NCBI RefSeq assembly: GCF_005871205.1
Contig: NZ_SWKM01000011.1
Coordinates: forward strand, 434,001 to 498,000
Length of the DNA stretch: 64,000 bases
Source: Marinobacter alexandrii
Lineage (GTDB): Bacteria > Pseudomonadota > Gammaproteobacteria > Pseudomonadales > Oleiphilaceae
Reading direction: 5' to 3'
Shown: positions 37,509-46,013 of the stretch, piece by piece
Numbering within the stretch: the stretch's first letter is position 1
How the letters are laid out: every line of letters starts with the position of its first letter
Position numbers and translations under genes: made by a program
The notes under the pieces: model-generated
What the model was told of the DNA's origin: nothing
What the model saw: the letters and a program-made list of their open reading frames with translations, nothing else
Database searches by the model: none

Positions 37509-38537
37509 ATGAATACTAATAAAAGCTTGCTAGCAATTGCCGTTGCACTGGGTCTGGGCCTGTCGGGAGCTGTTGTTGCCGATCCCACGCTGGGTGGAGA
37601 CGGTGACCCGAACACCAACGCCAACGACGGTTCGGCTGCACTGAATGATGTCGCCAACAATAATTCGGACAATTCCGACAACTCAGACAATTCCGACAAC
37701 TCGGACAATTCCGATAACTCAGACAACAGCAACACTGCTACGGATTCGTTCAAGATCGCGGACAGTGGCAACGATATGTCGGACAACTCGGACAATTCCG
37801 ACAATTCGGATAACTCCGATAATTCCGACAATTCGGATAACAGCAACACTGCTACGGATTCTTTCAAGATCGCGGACAGTGGCAACGATATGTCGGACAA
37901 CTCGGATAACTCCGATAATTCGGACAATTCGGACAATTCCGACAACTCCGATAATTCGGACAACTCTGATGACAGCACTAACGTCACCGACTCGTTCAAG
38001 ATTGCCGACAGCGGCAACACGGACGACAACTCCGATAATTCGGACAATTCGGATAATTCCGACAACTCCGATAATTCGGACAACTCTGATGACAGCACTA
38101 ATGTCACTGACTCGTTCAAGATCGCCGACAGCGGCAACACGGACGACAACTCCGATAATTCTGACAACTCAGATAATTCGGACAATTCAGACAATTCCGA
38201 TAACTCGGATAACTCGGATAACTCGGATAATTCCGATAACAGTATGAATTGGGCTGATTCGGCCAACACCGACAATTCGGACAACAGTGTTGATACCGAT
38301 CTGTCCCTGAACGTGTTCCTGAACAACGCCGATCTCGAAGGCAGCGTTTCAGGCACTACCGTGTACTACGGTGATGCAAATGACGATTCCAAGACCTACG
38401 CCAAGCACTACAACGAGATCTCGGACAACGCCGCGAACTTCACCGGTATTGGAGCATTCGTTCAGAATAACGGCCATGGTTCAGTCAACCAGGCCAATGT
38501 GAGTGTGCAGTCCAATCTGTCAGCAGGCGGTAACTGA
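37509..38537 (+). CDS. Secreted Asp-Asn-Ser repeat protein, candidate fibre subunit
   Basis: 342 residues from the ATG at 37509, which follows AAAGGAA; an upstream frame extension is not used. The signal peptide is cut near VVA-DPT, residue 24. Residues about 51-247 are five tracts of the tripeptide Asp-Asn-Ser, separated by four near-identical linkers, TDSFKIADSGN. The C-terminal about 95 residues are non-repetitive and end with a Gln/Asn-rich segment, GIGAFVQNNGHGSVNQANVS. The protein is extremely acidic. Low-complexity export proteins beside a C39 peptidase recall FapB/FapC amyloid operons, but the repeat is unlike theirs. Calcium binding by the Asp-rich tracts is possible. The opposite strand is also open across the repeats, a by-product of the nine-base unit. 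Confidence 0.85.
   Translation: MNTNKSLLAIAVALGLGLSGAVVADPTLGGDGDPNTNANDGSAALNDVANNNSDNSDNSDNSDNSDNSDNSDNSNTATDSFKIADSGNDMSDNSDNSDNSDNSDNSDNSDNSNTATDSFKIADSGNDMSDNSDNSDNSDNSDNSDNSDNSDNSDDSTNVTDSFKIADSGNTDDNSDNSDNSDNSDNSDNSDNSDDSTNVTDSFKIADSGNTDDNSDNSDNSDNSDNSDNSDNSDNSDNSDNSDNSMNWADSANTDNSDNSVDTDLSLNVFLNNADLEGSVSGTTVYYGDANDDSKTYAKHYNEISDNAANFTGIGAFVQNNGHGSVNQANVSVQSNLSAGGN
37663..38250 (+). repeat. Nine-base tandem repeat tracts encoding Asp-Asn-Ser
   Basis: Five tracts of a nine-base unit (GAYAAYTCN-type) are interrupted by four 30-40 base spacers encoding TDSFKIADSGN. Third codon positions vary freely between units while the amino acids do not, so selection holds the protein sequence. Such arrays commonly change length by slippage or recombination. 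Confidence 0.9.
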
Positions 38538-38593
38538 AGCACCACGGTTGCGCTCCGGTAGGGGCGCGACCAGTTACCACCGGGAGGCATGTC

Positions 38594-38944
38594 ATGACTG
38601 ACATCGTCAAAGGGATGCTGAAAGCGGTTGGCGCGGTGTTGATTCTCGGATCAGCACCTGCTGTCTTCGCCGAGGACTTGATGGGGCTGACTCCTATGAA
38701 TGTGGACCAGTTGGAGGGGGCCAGCGGGCGCCAGGGCGTACCCTTGCAGTGGCAGCTTAACGAAACGGAGCAGAATGCCATGGTCACTGGCAATGTGTTG
38801 TCAGGGCACTCAGTAACCGGCGACAACATGATCACGGATCAGGCGTTCAGCAATATGAGCGGTATTGCCACGGTCATCCAGAACACCGGTAATCAGGTGG
38901 TGATTCAGGACAGTACCCAAGTCAATATTCTCATCAACCATTAA
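38594..38944 (+). CDS. Small exported protein of the repeat-fibre operon
   Basis: 116 residues. The ATG follows GGGAGG by six bases. The signal peptide ends near PAVFAED, residue 26. The mature part is short and ends with GIATVIQNTGNQVVIQDSTQ, then VNILI. This matches the C-terminal segment of the repeat protein and of the product of 39655-40146. Possible minor subunit, nucleator or chaperone of the fibre, by analogy with small Fap proteins. I cannot name a family. Confidence 0.8.
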   Translation: MTDIVKGMLKAVGAVLILGSAPAVFAEDLMGLTPMNVDQLEGASGRQGVPLQWQLNETEQNAMVTGNVLSGHSVTGDNMITDQAFSNMSGIATVIQNTGNQVVIQDSTQVNILINH

Positions 38945-38957
38945 TGGGAGGTGGACC

Positions 38958-39650
38958 ATGGTAACGCGGAGGCTTGTGATGCTTGCAGCAGGCGCTGCCA
39001 TGCTATGGTCCACGGCCTTTGCCGGCAATGTGCTGGTGCCGGGCCTGGGCGGTGGCCTCCAGTTAGAGATTGAAAGCTATCAGGAAAAGCGCTTCAGCTC
39101 GATCATGCGTCAGCAGTATGACTTCAGCTGTGGCTCGGCAGCCGTGGCGTCCCTGTTGTCATACCACTATGGACACCAGGTCACTGAAGCAGAAGTGTTC
39201 CGAGGCATGTTTGCCCTGGCCGACCCTGACAAGGTGCGCCGGGAAGGTTTTTCCATGCTTGATATGAAACGCTACCTCGAATCCGAAGGCTATCGCGCCG
39301 ACGGTTTTCGGCTGCCCCTGACGGGCATGCGGGAAAGGGTAGCTTTGCCAGCTATTGCGCTGGTTACACTGGACGGCTTTCGGCACTTCGTGGTCATCAA
39401 AGGAATCAGTGAGCGTGAGGTCTTTGTCGGCGACCCAACTCGCGGCCTGAGAGTGTACCCGAGAGCACAATTTGAAGAATTCTGGGATGGCTCTGCCTTC
39501 GTGATACGCAGTCATGTTGCGCAGGGGCGGAAGACGTTTGACCGGAATGGAGACTGGCCGCAGTACGTACGTGCGCCTTTGTCCACAAGGCCGGACGGTC
39601 CATCGTTGGGGCACACCCTGCCTTATTGGCCGACGCCAAGGGAGTGGTGA
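38958..39650 (+). CDS. C39-family cysteine peptidase (FapD-like)
   Basis: 230 residues. The signal peptide ends near TAFAGN, residue 23, so the enzyme acts in the periplasm. The papain-like triad is readable: Cys58 in QQYDFSCGSAAVAS, His143 in GFRHFVVIKG and Asp159 in FVGDPTRG. The glutamine before the cysteine (Q53 or nearby) fits the oxyanion position. C39 peptidases cut leader peptides after double-glycine-like sites or, as FapD, serve amyloid secretion. It lies between two small exported proteins. The ribosome site GGGAGG is strong. Confidence 0.9.
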   Translation: MVTRRLVMLAAGAAMLWSTAFAGNVLVPGLGGGLQLEIESYQEKRFSSIMRQQYDFSCGSAAVASLLSYHYGHQVTEAEVFRGMFALADPDKVRREGFSMLDMKRYLESEGYRADGFRLPLTGMRERVALPAIALVTLDGFRHFVVIKGISEREVFVGDPTRGLRVYPRAQFEEFWDGSAFVIRSHVAQGRKTFDRNGDWPQYVRAPLSTRPDGPSLGHTLPYWPTPREW

Positions 39651-39654
39651 CACT

Positions 39655-40146
39655 ATGAATAATCGAAAAGTGTGGTCTGCCGTGTTGGTGGTGTTGGCGG
39701 TGGGCGCCATATCGACCGCCAGGGCCGATGTGGAGTTTCCGGGACAGGCGCTGAGCGATGCCGAATTGGCGTCCCTGCGCGGTGGCTTCTTTCTCAATAA
39801 TCTTGAAATCTCGATTGGCCTTGAACAGATCGTTTCGTTGAACGGTGAAACCTTCGCCATTAACCGTCTGACCATTCCGAATATGAATCAGGTTCTTAAT
39901 GGTCAGCTGTTGCCGCACACGGTGGAGACCCATGTCGCCAACCTTGACGACGACGCCAGTGGCCAGTCCCTGGTCTCTACGGTATCGGACGGTGGGGGCT
40001 GGATAATGGTGATCCAGAACAGCCTGAACGAGACCACCATCCAGAACAGCCGGCAGCTCAATATTCAGATGGACAATCTGGGGGCCGCTCTGAATCGTCT
40101 CCCCGAAGACATGCGCGAACCGATGCTACAGTTACTTGGCCGCTGA
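39655..40146 (+). CDS. Exported protein of the repeat-fibre operon
   Basis: 163 residues from the ATG at 39655, four bases after the peptidase stop. The signal peptide ends near STARAD, residue 24. A double-glycine-like element follows soon after, SDAELASLRGGF, at about 35-46; the small protein at 38594 has VDQLEGASGRQG at the same place. Such leaders fit a C39 peptidase. The end of the protein carries WIMVIQNSLNETTIQNSRQL, the motif shared by the other two exported proteins. Role unknown; FapE-like by position only. Confidence 0.8.
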   Translation: MNNRKVWSAVLVVLAVGAISTARADVEFPGQALSDAELASLRGGFFLNNLEISIGLEQIVSLNGETFAINRLTIPNMNQVLNGQLLPHTVETHVANLDDDASGQSLVSTVSDGGGWIMVIQNSLNETTIQNSRQLNIQMDNLGAALNRLPEDMREPMLQLLGR

Positions 40147-40183
40147 GCGCCGGCAGAATCCCCTGCCGCCTGATGCTGTAACT

Positions 40184-41248
40184 TCATAGCGTGAATGGCA
40201 GCTTCAGGGTCAGCTCGCTGCTTGGGGCATTTTCAGTGACCCCAACGCTGACAGTCAGGCTCAAAGTGGTTTTGGGCGTCAAACGTTGAGAGAGACCAAA
40301 CGACAAAGAGCCGACCTGGATGTGATCGAAGGTGGCCGCGAACAGATCGTTGTTATTTTCAAAAGTGGTCCTTTGAATGATCGAGTGATCGTAGCTCAGG
40401 CTGAATGACGTCCGTTCATTGAAGGCAAAGCCCATACCGAAGCCCAAGCGGATTACATCGCCAGGATCAATCCGGCCTCCGTTCTCTGCGCCCTGATCTC
40501 TTTCCTGTGTCCAGACATAACTGAGGCTGCCAAACAGCACGGCCGGGTCGGAGGGATAGATAAACGAGAGCCCGGGTTCGTATGACCAGAAGCCAGAGCC
40601 CGTCGGCCGTTGTTCCAGCTCGGTCCCAATGGGGTTGCCTTCACTGTCCTCCACCACTCGCCGATCCACGTCATAGGGACTGTCGCCGGTGGGGGCCTTC
40701 ACCCGAAACACACCAATAATGTAGGGCCAGCCGTCAAGGCCATCATTGAGTTGGTAACGTGCTGACAGCTCGATATCGCCGAGGCCGTCGCCGGAGGACT
40801 CACGCAGGGTATCAACCGGAGTGCCCTCAAACGCCTGCCGTTCCCGAAGGTCTTCTCTGATCCTCAGCCAGGGAATCCGTATGTCGGTTTCAAATCGGCT
40901 GGTGATGCCGTATTTGAAGGTGAGCGAGGTGACAAAGATATCCCGTTGGATTTCCGAGATGTTAATCAGGCCCACAAGGAGTGCCGGAATCACCGTATAA
41001 CCCTCGATGGCCACGCGAGTGGAATTGCTGTGGGCATGGGAGAAAGCCGGTTCGATGGTCAGGCGGCCGGGCCGGGTGACTATGCCGCGGTCGGTAGTGA
41101 TTGAGGCAATTTCTGTGACCTGCTCTTTTTTGTTCTCGGCGGCTTCGGAGGCGGCCTGAGTGGAATTGTTCGACTCTGCTTGCGCAAACCCCAGGGCGGG
41201 GATCAGGCAGGCGCAGGTAAGCAGTGAAATACGCGGTGCAATATTCAT
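40184..41248 (-). CDS. Predicted outer-membrane beta-barrel protein
   Basis: 354 residues. The signal peptide ends at FAQAE, residue 24. A polar, possibly coiled segment (25-50) is followed by alternating beta strands through to the end (…ELTLKLPFTL), ending in Phe-Thr-Leu. The composition and short turns fit a barrel of about 12-14 strands. It reads like the phenol-degradation MetA-type or transporter barrels that accompany C39 peptidase loci. A FapF-like export pore is the natural guess. It shares a four-base overlap with the regulator gene upstream, and it converges on the fibre operon. Confidence 0.8.
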   Translation of the reverse strand: MNIAPRISLLTCACLIPALGFAQAESNNSTQAASEAAENKKEQVTEIASITTDRGIVTRPGRLTIEPAFSHAHSNSTRVAIEGYTVIPALLVGLINISEIQRDIFVTSLTFKYGITSRFETDIRIPWLRIREDLRERQAFEGTPVDTLRESSGDGLGDIELSARYQLNDGLDGWPYIIGVFRVKAPTGDSPYDVDRRVVEDSEGNPIGTELEQRPTGSGFWSYEPGLSFIYPSDPAVLFGSLSYVWTQERDQGAENGGRIDPGDVIRLGFGMGFAFNERTSFSLSYDHSIIQRTTFENNNDLFAATFDHIQVGSLSFGLSQRLTPKTTLSLTVSVGVTENAPSSELTLKLPFTL

Positions 41249-42636
41249 GGTAAATCTCCCTTCGGGGACGAACCCTGGCGGTAATGGTCGCCGGGGTGGC
41301 CTCTGTTGTACTTCTCCATGAGCCGGTAAAACGAAACCCGGGAAATCTTCAGAATCCGCGCGGCGGCGGAGATGTTGTCGTGGGCAAGAGCCAGACTGCA
41401 GGACAGCGCCTGGCGCTCAGCCCGGGCACGAAATTCTTCCAGGCTAAGGTTTGAGGTGGCCGCGTCGTCGGTGTCGGCCTGTGCCAGCCTCAGATCTTCA
41501 GGTTTGATTTCGTCGCGGTCGCACAGCAGCAGGCCCTGGCGGAGTCGATTCTGCAGTTCCCGAAAGTTGCCGGGCCAGGAGTGGTTGACCAGGCTGCGGA
41601 TCGCGGCATCGCCGAGAGGTTTGTGTTCGCCGCCGAGAGCTGAGGAAACCAGCAGCGCCTCGGCCAGGGCGGGGATGTCTTCGCGCCTGTCCCTGAGTGG
41701 AGGTAGTTTTATTTCCAGGCCTCCGAGGCGGTAGTAGACATCGCTGCGGAAACGCTCCGCTTCAATCAATTCGGTTAATGGTTGGCTGGCGGTGGTGATG
41801 ATACGGCTGTCGATCCGAATAGGGTTGCTTCCGCCAATCCGTTCAATCTGGCCTTCCTGCAGAAAACGGAGAATCGCCGATTGCTGCTCAAGATTCAGTT
41901 CGTCAATTGAGGACAGGATGAGCGAACCGCCGATGGCCTGCTCCAGCCGTCCGGCATGCGCACTCAGGGCATGGGTAAAAGCGCCTTTTTCGTAGCCGAA
42001 CAATTCGCTTTGGGTGAGAGATTCGGGCAGCGCGGCACAATTGACCGTGACCAGAGGTCCCGAGGCTCGGGTTGAGTGTTGATGGATGAATTGAGCCGCC
42101 GCGTCTTTTCCGGTTCCGCTTTCACCGACAATGAGCACGGGTTCGGCTGTCACCGAAAAGCGTCTAAGCAGATCTCGGGCCTGGCAAATGGCCAGCGAAT
42201 TGCCCTCCAGTACCAGGCTTTGATAACCGTCCCGCGGTAAGGTGCCGCAGGGCTCCCGAATAACGGCCATGCCCCAGAGATGCCCGAGCACCGTATCAAG
42301 CCGATCGCTGTCCACTGGCAGGGTGTGGAAATCGGAGCAGTAGCGGGTGATCAACTGGGCCGTTCGGGTTCCGCTGATGGGGCGATGGGCGACAACGCCG
42401 ACCCAGTAGGACAGGTTGAGGGCTTCCAGCCAGTGTTCAAACCAGGGCATGTCGTCCGTTGCGCCCTGGCTAAGATCAAGGATGCCAACTTTGGCACCGA
42501 CCGGGGGGGATAAAAGCAGTGGCACCGGGTTTTCTGCATTGAAATCGGTTAACTCCCAGCGAGGACCCAGGGTACTGCGTACCTTGCTTGTGCTTTGTGC
42601 CGCTGACAGCCAGACAAGCGGTCTCTTTTCCGTCAT
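41245..42636 (-). CDS. Enhancer-binding-protein-like regulator with altered ATPase, VpsR-like layout
   Basis: 463 residues from the ATG at 42636, which follows GGAGG by six bases. Residues 1-125 look like a degenerate receiver. The AAA+ domain spans about 140-375, with an intact Walker A GESGTGKD at 171-178. The sigma-54 contact loop reads GAFTHA (218-223) instead of GAFTGA. The Walker B region reads LILSSIDEL instead of LFLDEIGEL, losing the acidic pair. A Fis-type helix-turn-helix ends the protein (ISAAARILKISRVSFYRLM). ATP hydrolysis is therefore doubtful, and the protein may act on sigma-70 promoters as reported for VpsR. It probably controls the adjacent fibre genes. Confidence 0.88.
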   Translation of the reverse strand: MTEKRPLVWLSAAQSTSKVRSTLGPRWELTDFNAENPVPLLLSPPVGAKVGILDLSQGATDDMPWFEHWLEALNLSYWVGVVAHRPISGTRTAQLITRYCSDFHTLPVDSDRLDTVLGHLWGMAVIREPCGTLPRDGYQSLVLEGNSLAICQARDLLRRFSVTAEPVLIVGESGTGKDAAAQFIHQHSTRASGPLVTVNCAALPESLTQSELFGYEKGAFTHALSAHAGRLEQAIGGSLILSSIDELNLEQQSAILRFLQEGQIERIGGSNPIRIDSRIITTASQPLTELIEAERFRSDVYYRLGGLEIKLPPLRDRREDIPALAEALLVSSALGGEHKPLGDAAIRSLVNHSWPGNFRELQNRLRQGLLLCDRDEIKPEDLRLAQADTDDAATSNLSLEEFRARAERQALSCSLALAHDNISAAARILKISRVSFYRLMEKYNRGHPGDHYRQGSSPKGDLP

Positions 42637-42854
42637 GGCAAACCTCCACAAGAGTGGTGCCTTGGAAATGTGACTGCCAGTTCAAGCCCTATTCAGGATG
42701 TATGCCACAAAAATTATCAATAAGGCTTTCAGGTGCTTGCGAGATCTGTCACTGAGTCACTTCGTACTACTGTAAAGGTTGTCGACAGTGGGTGTGGCAC
42801 CCGCTGGCGAGTTCATCTGTTATGCTGAATCCAAAAGGGAAGACAACGTGGCTT

Positions 42855-44222
42855 ATGGGCGATAGAAAACCTCTGAATGCGATGCAGGCAATGAAAGACG
42901 AGCTGTTACAGGAACTTGAACGGACTCGGCAACGCACCCGGGCGCTGATTACGTCGCTGCCTGAGGCGATGCTGGACGTGCCCTATCATCCGGGTGTTAA
43001 CCCGCCCCTCTGGGAGATGGGGCATTCCGCTTTCTTCTACGAGGTTTTCGTGTTCAATCTTCTTGATGGTTCCGCCAGTTTCGATCCAGCAATGGATGAT
43101 CTCTGGGACTCTTTCCATATTGAACATCAAGATCGCTGGAACCGCGATCTCTTCCCGGGGCGTGCGGAGACGTTGGCCTACTTCGATACCGTGTATGACC
43201 GAGTTGCGGAGCGTATTCTCAGCCAGCCACTGGATGACTGGACCCTGTACCTGAATCGGTACGCCATTTTTCATCAGAACATGCACATTGAATCCCTGAT
43301 CTGGTGTCGGCAAACGGTCGGTTATCCGGCCCCGCCGGATACCAAGCCAGGCCGGCCGGCTCGCGGTGAAACCATAGCCGGCGACGCCATTATTCCCGCA
43401 GGACGCTGGGTCATCGGCATGCCCGGGGAGTCTGCGGCCTACGCCACAACGGATTTCGCCTTCGACAGTGAGAAACCAGGATTCGAAGTCGAACTGGATG
43501 CGTTTGCCATCTCCCGTTTACCTGTGTCTAACGCCGAATTCCTGGCCTTTGTGGAAGACGACGGCTATCAGAAGTCGGAGCACTGGTCATTTGGAGGCCG
43601 GAAGTGGCTTCAAACTGAAGTGGATGTGGCCCTGGTGCATGGCAGCCCGGAGCCCTTGTTCAGAATGCCGCGTCACCCGCTTTACTGGCGCTGGCATGAA
43701 TGCCAGTGGCAGGAGCGGGTATTCGATCGCTGGCAACCGCTGAATGAAAACGCCGCAGTGTCCCATGTCAGCTACTGGGAGGCGGAAGCCTTCTGTAATT
43801 GGGCTGGGCGGCGGTTACCGACGGAGTATGAGTGGGAGGTCGCCGCACTGGGTAATCGTCCGGGGGAGCCGTTCCAGCGTTACCCCTGGGGAAATACGCC
43901 TGCGGACGCCACTCTGGCCGACCTGGACGGTCAGGCACTGGGCCAGAACCCGGTTTACGATTACCCGCAGAGCGATAGTCCATTTGGCTGCCGGCAGATG
44001 ATTGGTGGCGTCTGGGAGTGGACCAGCAGTCAGTTTTTCCCCTACGACGGCTTCAAGATCGATATGTACCCGTTCATGTCCACCCTGCAGTTTGGCGACC
44101 ACAAGGTCACCCGGGGCGGTAGCTGCGCGACATCATCGTGTCTGATTCGGGGCACCTATCGGCAAGCATATCTGCCGTTGCGCAATGACGCCTTCACCGG
44201 GTTTCGCACCTGCGCACGCTGA
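42855..44222 (+). CDS. EgtB/SenA-like iron-dependent sulfur or selenium transferase
   Basis: 455 residues from the ATG at 42855; the start is uncertain because no ribosome site is clear. The N-terminal DinB-like half carries HQNMHIES near 153-160, the His-x3-His-x-Glu type iron ligand set of EgtB relatives, with a further His in MGHSAFF near 55. The C-terminal half is a formylglycine-generating-enzyme-like fold (RRLPTEYEWEVAALG, then GGVWEWTSSQF and TRGGS near the end). EgtB joins cysteine-type thiols to hercynine in ergothioneine synthesis, and SenA does the selenium version. No egtD, senB or selD-like gene is adjacent, so the substrate is open. Confidence 0.8.
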   Translation: MGDRKPLNAMQAMKDELLQELERTRQRTRALITSLPEAMLDVPYHPGVNPPLWEMGHSAFFYEVFVFNLLDGSASFDPAMDDLWDSFHIEHQDRWNRDLFPGRAETLAYFDTVYDRVAERILSQPLDDWTLYLNRYAIFHQNMHIESLIWCRQTVGYPAPPDTKPGRPARGETIAGDAIIPAGRWVIGMPGESAAYATTDFAFDSEKPGFEVELDAFAISRLPVSNAEFLAFVEDDGYQKSEHWSFGGRKWLQTEVDVALVHGSPEPLFRMPRHPLYWRWHECQWQERVFDRWQPLNENAAVSHVSYWEAEAFCNWAGRRLPTEYEWEVAALGNRPGEPFQRYPWGNTPADATLADLDGQALGQNPVYDYPQSDSPFGCRQMIGGVWEWTSSQFFPYDGFKIDMYPFMSTLQFGDHKVTRGGSCATSSCLIRGTYRQAYLPLRNDAFTGFRTCAR

Positions 44223-44250
44223 TGTGTCTGGCCTTTCGCTGCCGGGTTTG

Positions 44251-45804
44251 TCAGTCGGGGCTAGGCTCGGCCCGGTGCATGATGTGGCTGGCCAGTGCTA
44301 CACCAGTCTCGTCCATGGTCAGGTAGGCCTCGTTGGCGCCGGCTTCCCGGATTTGGTGCGCCTCATCCGAGTACATGGTGTGGGCAACGATATAGCCGCG
44401 GAAGCCGAGTTTGCGTAGCATGCGTGCGGCGATCAGCTTACCTTCAATATCGCCCAGGGCTAGGATGACAGAATGCACCTCAGGCATGTGCAGACCGTGC
44501 CAGAAGGAGGCATCCTCAGCGTCGGCAAATACGACGTTACGGCCCTCTCGCTGATGCTTCAAGGCCTTGGCCGGATCGGAATCCAGGCCCATCAGGTCGG
44601 GCTCGTGCTTGGCAACCCAGTCGTACGCGGCAGTTCCTGTGCGGCCCATACCCATGATCAGCACCCGGCTATTACCGACGGACAGCGGCTGCTCATCCGG
44701 ATGGTGCTTCTGCCCTTCAAACCGGCTCAGCCCGGAGGCATAACGTTCGAAGATGACGTGGGCAAACCGGTTCAGGGGCGCAGATATCACAAACGATATC
44801 GCCACAGAAATCGCCAAGGGTACCAGCCAGTCTGGCAGCGCAACGCTGGCCACAATGAGGCCAAACTCGCTGTAGTTGGTCAGTGCCAGGGAACTGAGAA
44901 AGCCACTCCGTGCCCGCAACCGGAACGCCAGCAGCAGAAAGAAGAACAGCAGGCCTTTCATCGGCAGTACCAGGGCGGCGACGATGGCGAAGATCAGTGA
45001 TTGCTGGTCAGGCAAGCCGGCAATGCCAATTTGCAAGAAGAACGCAACCAGAAAGACCTCTTTGACACTCCACAGGGATTTGGATAACTCTTGAGCGCGC
45101 GGATGCTTGGCCAGCATCGCCCCGAAAACCAATGCTCCCAGTTCGGAGCTGAGTCCCACCGACTCGAATCCATAACCGCCCAGAACCAACGCCATCAACA
45201 GACCGAGCAGGACCAGGAGTTCATCGTGCCCGCTTGCATCCAGCAAGCGGAATAGCAGCGGCCGCAGTAATGGCAGGCCGAACACGATTAGCGCCCACTG
45301 CGAGGGGGTCTGGCCGGCGGCCAGACTCATCACAACCAGGGCGACCAGGTCCTGCATGATAAGGATGCCGATGGCAACTCGGCCATGGAAGGCTCGCAGC
45401 TCCCGCTTCGATTCCAGCACCTTGGCTGCCAGTACGGTCGAGGAAAAGGACAGGGCAATGGCCAGCATCAACGCCGTTTGCCAGGACAGGTCCATCAGCA
45501 AATACAGCCCGGGGGTGAATATTGCGCAGGTGATGGCAAAGTGCAGCAGGCTGCCACCAATGACTTCCAGGCTGACGATGGATTTGAGCTTGAGTTTCAG
45601 GCCGACAGTAAACAGCAGCAGGAGCACGCCCAGATGAGCAATATGACCCAGGGCATCAGTCGCCTCAATGGTCAGCCCTGAGACCGCTGACAGGCCGCTG
45701 AGCAGGAAACCTGCGGCCAGGTAACCCACCAGGGGCGGCAAGCCAAAACCTTTGACCAGTAAACCAAGGACAAAGGCAAATGAAATCCAGAGAGCTTCAG
45801 GCAT
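44251..45804 (-). CDS. CPA2-family cation:proton antiporter with RCK domain (KefB/YbaL-like)
   Basis: 517 residues. About 12 membrane segments span residues 1-380, starting MPEALWISFAFVLGLLVKGF. An RCK/TrkA-N domain begins at RVLIMGMGRTGTAAYDWVAK near 395 with its GxGxxG nucleotide motif. The family exchanges potassium or sodium for protons across the inner membrane and is gated through the RCK domain by nucleotides or glutathione conjugates. The last domain is short, without a TrkA-C domain. It stands alone between the EgtB-like gene (convergent) and purD. Confidence 0.9.
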   Translation of the reverse strand: MPEALWISFAFVLGLLVKGFGLPPLVGYLAAGFLLSGLSAVSGLTIEATDALGHIAHLGVLLLLFTVGLKLKLKSIVSLEVIGGSLLHFAITCAIFTPGLYLLMDLSWQTALMLAIALSFSSTVLAAKVLESKRELRAFHGRVAIGILIMQDLVALVVMSLAAGQTPSQWALIVFGLPLLRPLLFRLLDASGHDELLVLLGLLMALVLGGYGFESVGLSSELGALVFGAMLAKHPRAQELSKSLWSVKEVFLVAFFLQIGIAGLPDQQSLIFAIVAALVLPMKGLLFFFLLLAFRLRARSGFLSSLALTNYSEFGLIVASVALPDWLVPLAISVAISFVISAPLNRFAHVIFERYASGLSRFEGQKHHPDEQPLSVGNSRVLIMGMGRTGTAAYDWVAKHEPDLMGLDSDPAKALKHQREGRNVVFADAEDASFWHGLHMPEVHSVILALGDIEGKLIAARMLRKLGFRGYIVAHTMYSDEAHQIREAGANEAYLTMDETGVALASHIMHRAEPSPD

Positions 45805-45966
45805 AGGTCCGTCTTATGTATAACACAGGGCTTATCGTGCAAGGCTATCCTGTTTTGCCAGTCCGGTGTAGCCGCTGGTCGCAGAATCTCCCTGAATTTA
45901 CTCGAAATATTGAGCTGTGGGCAGAACAAGCCAAGAGGGTTGGGGCCGTTCTGACTCAGTGCCAGC

Positions 45967-45997
45967 AAAAAAAAGCCCGGTCAGTGACCGGGCTTTA
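45967..45997 (-). terminator. Rho-independent terminator after purD
   Basis: On the minus strand AAAGCCCGGTCA and TGACCGGGCTTT pair almost perfectly, followed by a run of eight T. It begins about 17 bases past the purD stop. Confidence 0.92.
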
Positions 45998-46013
45998 CAT
46001 CCGAGGGCAAGGA

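Noticed and set aside
37663..38250. Regular repeats that could be taken for a CRISPR array
   Set aside because: The unit is nine bases, in frame, with no unique spacers of 30-40 bases, and it encodes a secreted protein. No cas genes are near.
37454..38356. A 300-codon open frame on the minus strand, opposite the Asp-Asn-Ser repeats, reading Glu-Leu-Ser over and over
   Set aside because: It is the reverse reading of a nine-base repeat that happens to lack stops. There is no signal peptide or ribosome site, and third-position variation follows the plus-strand frame.
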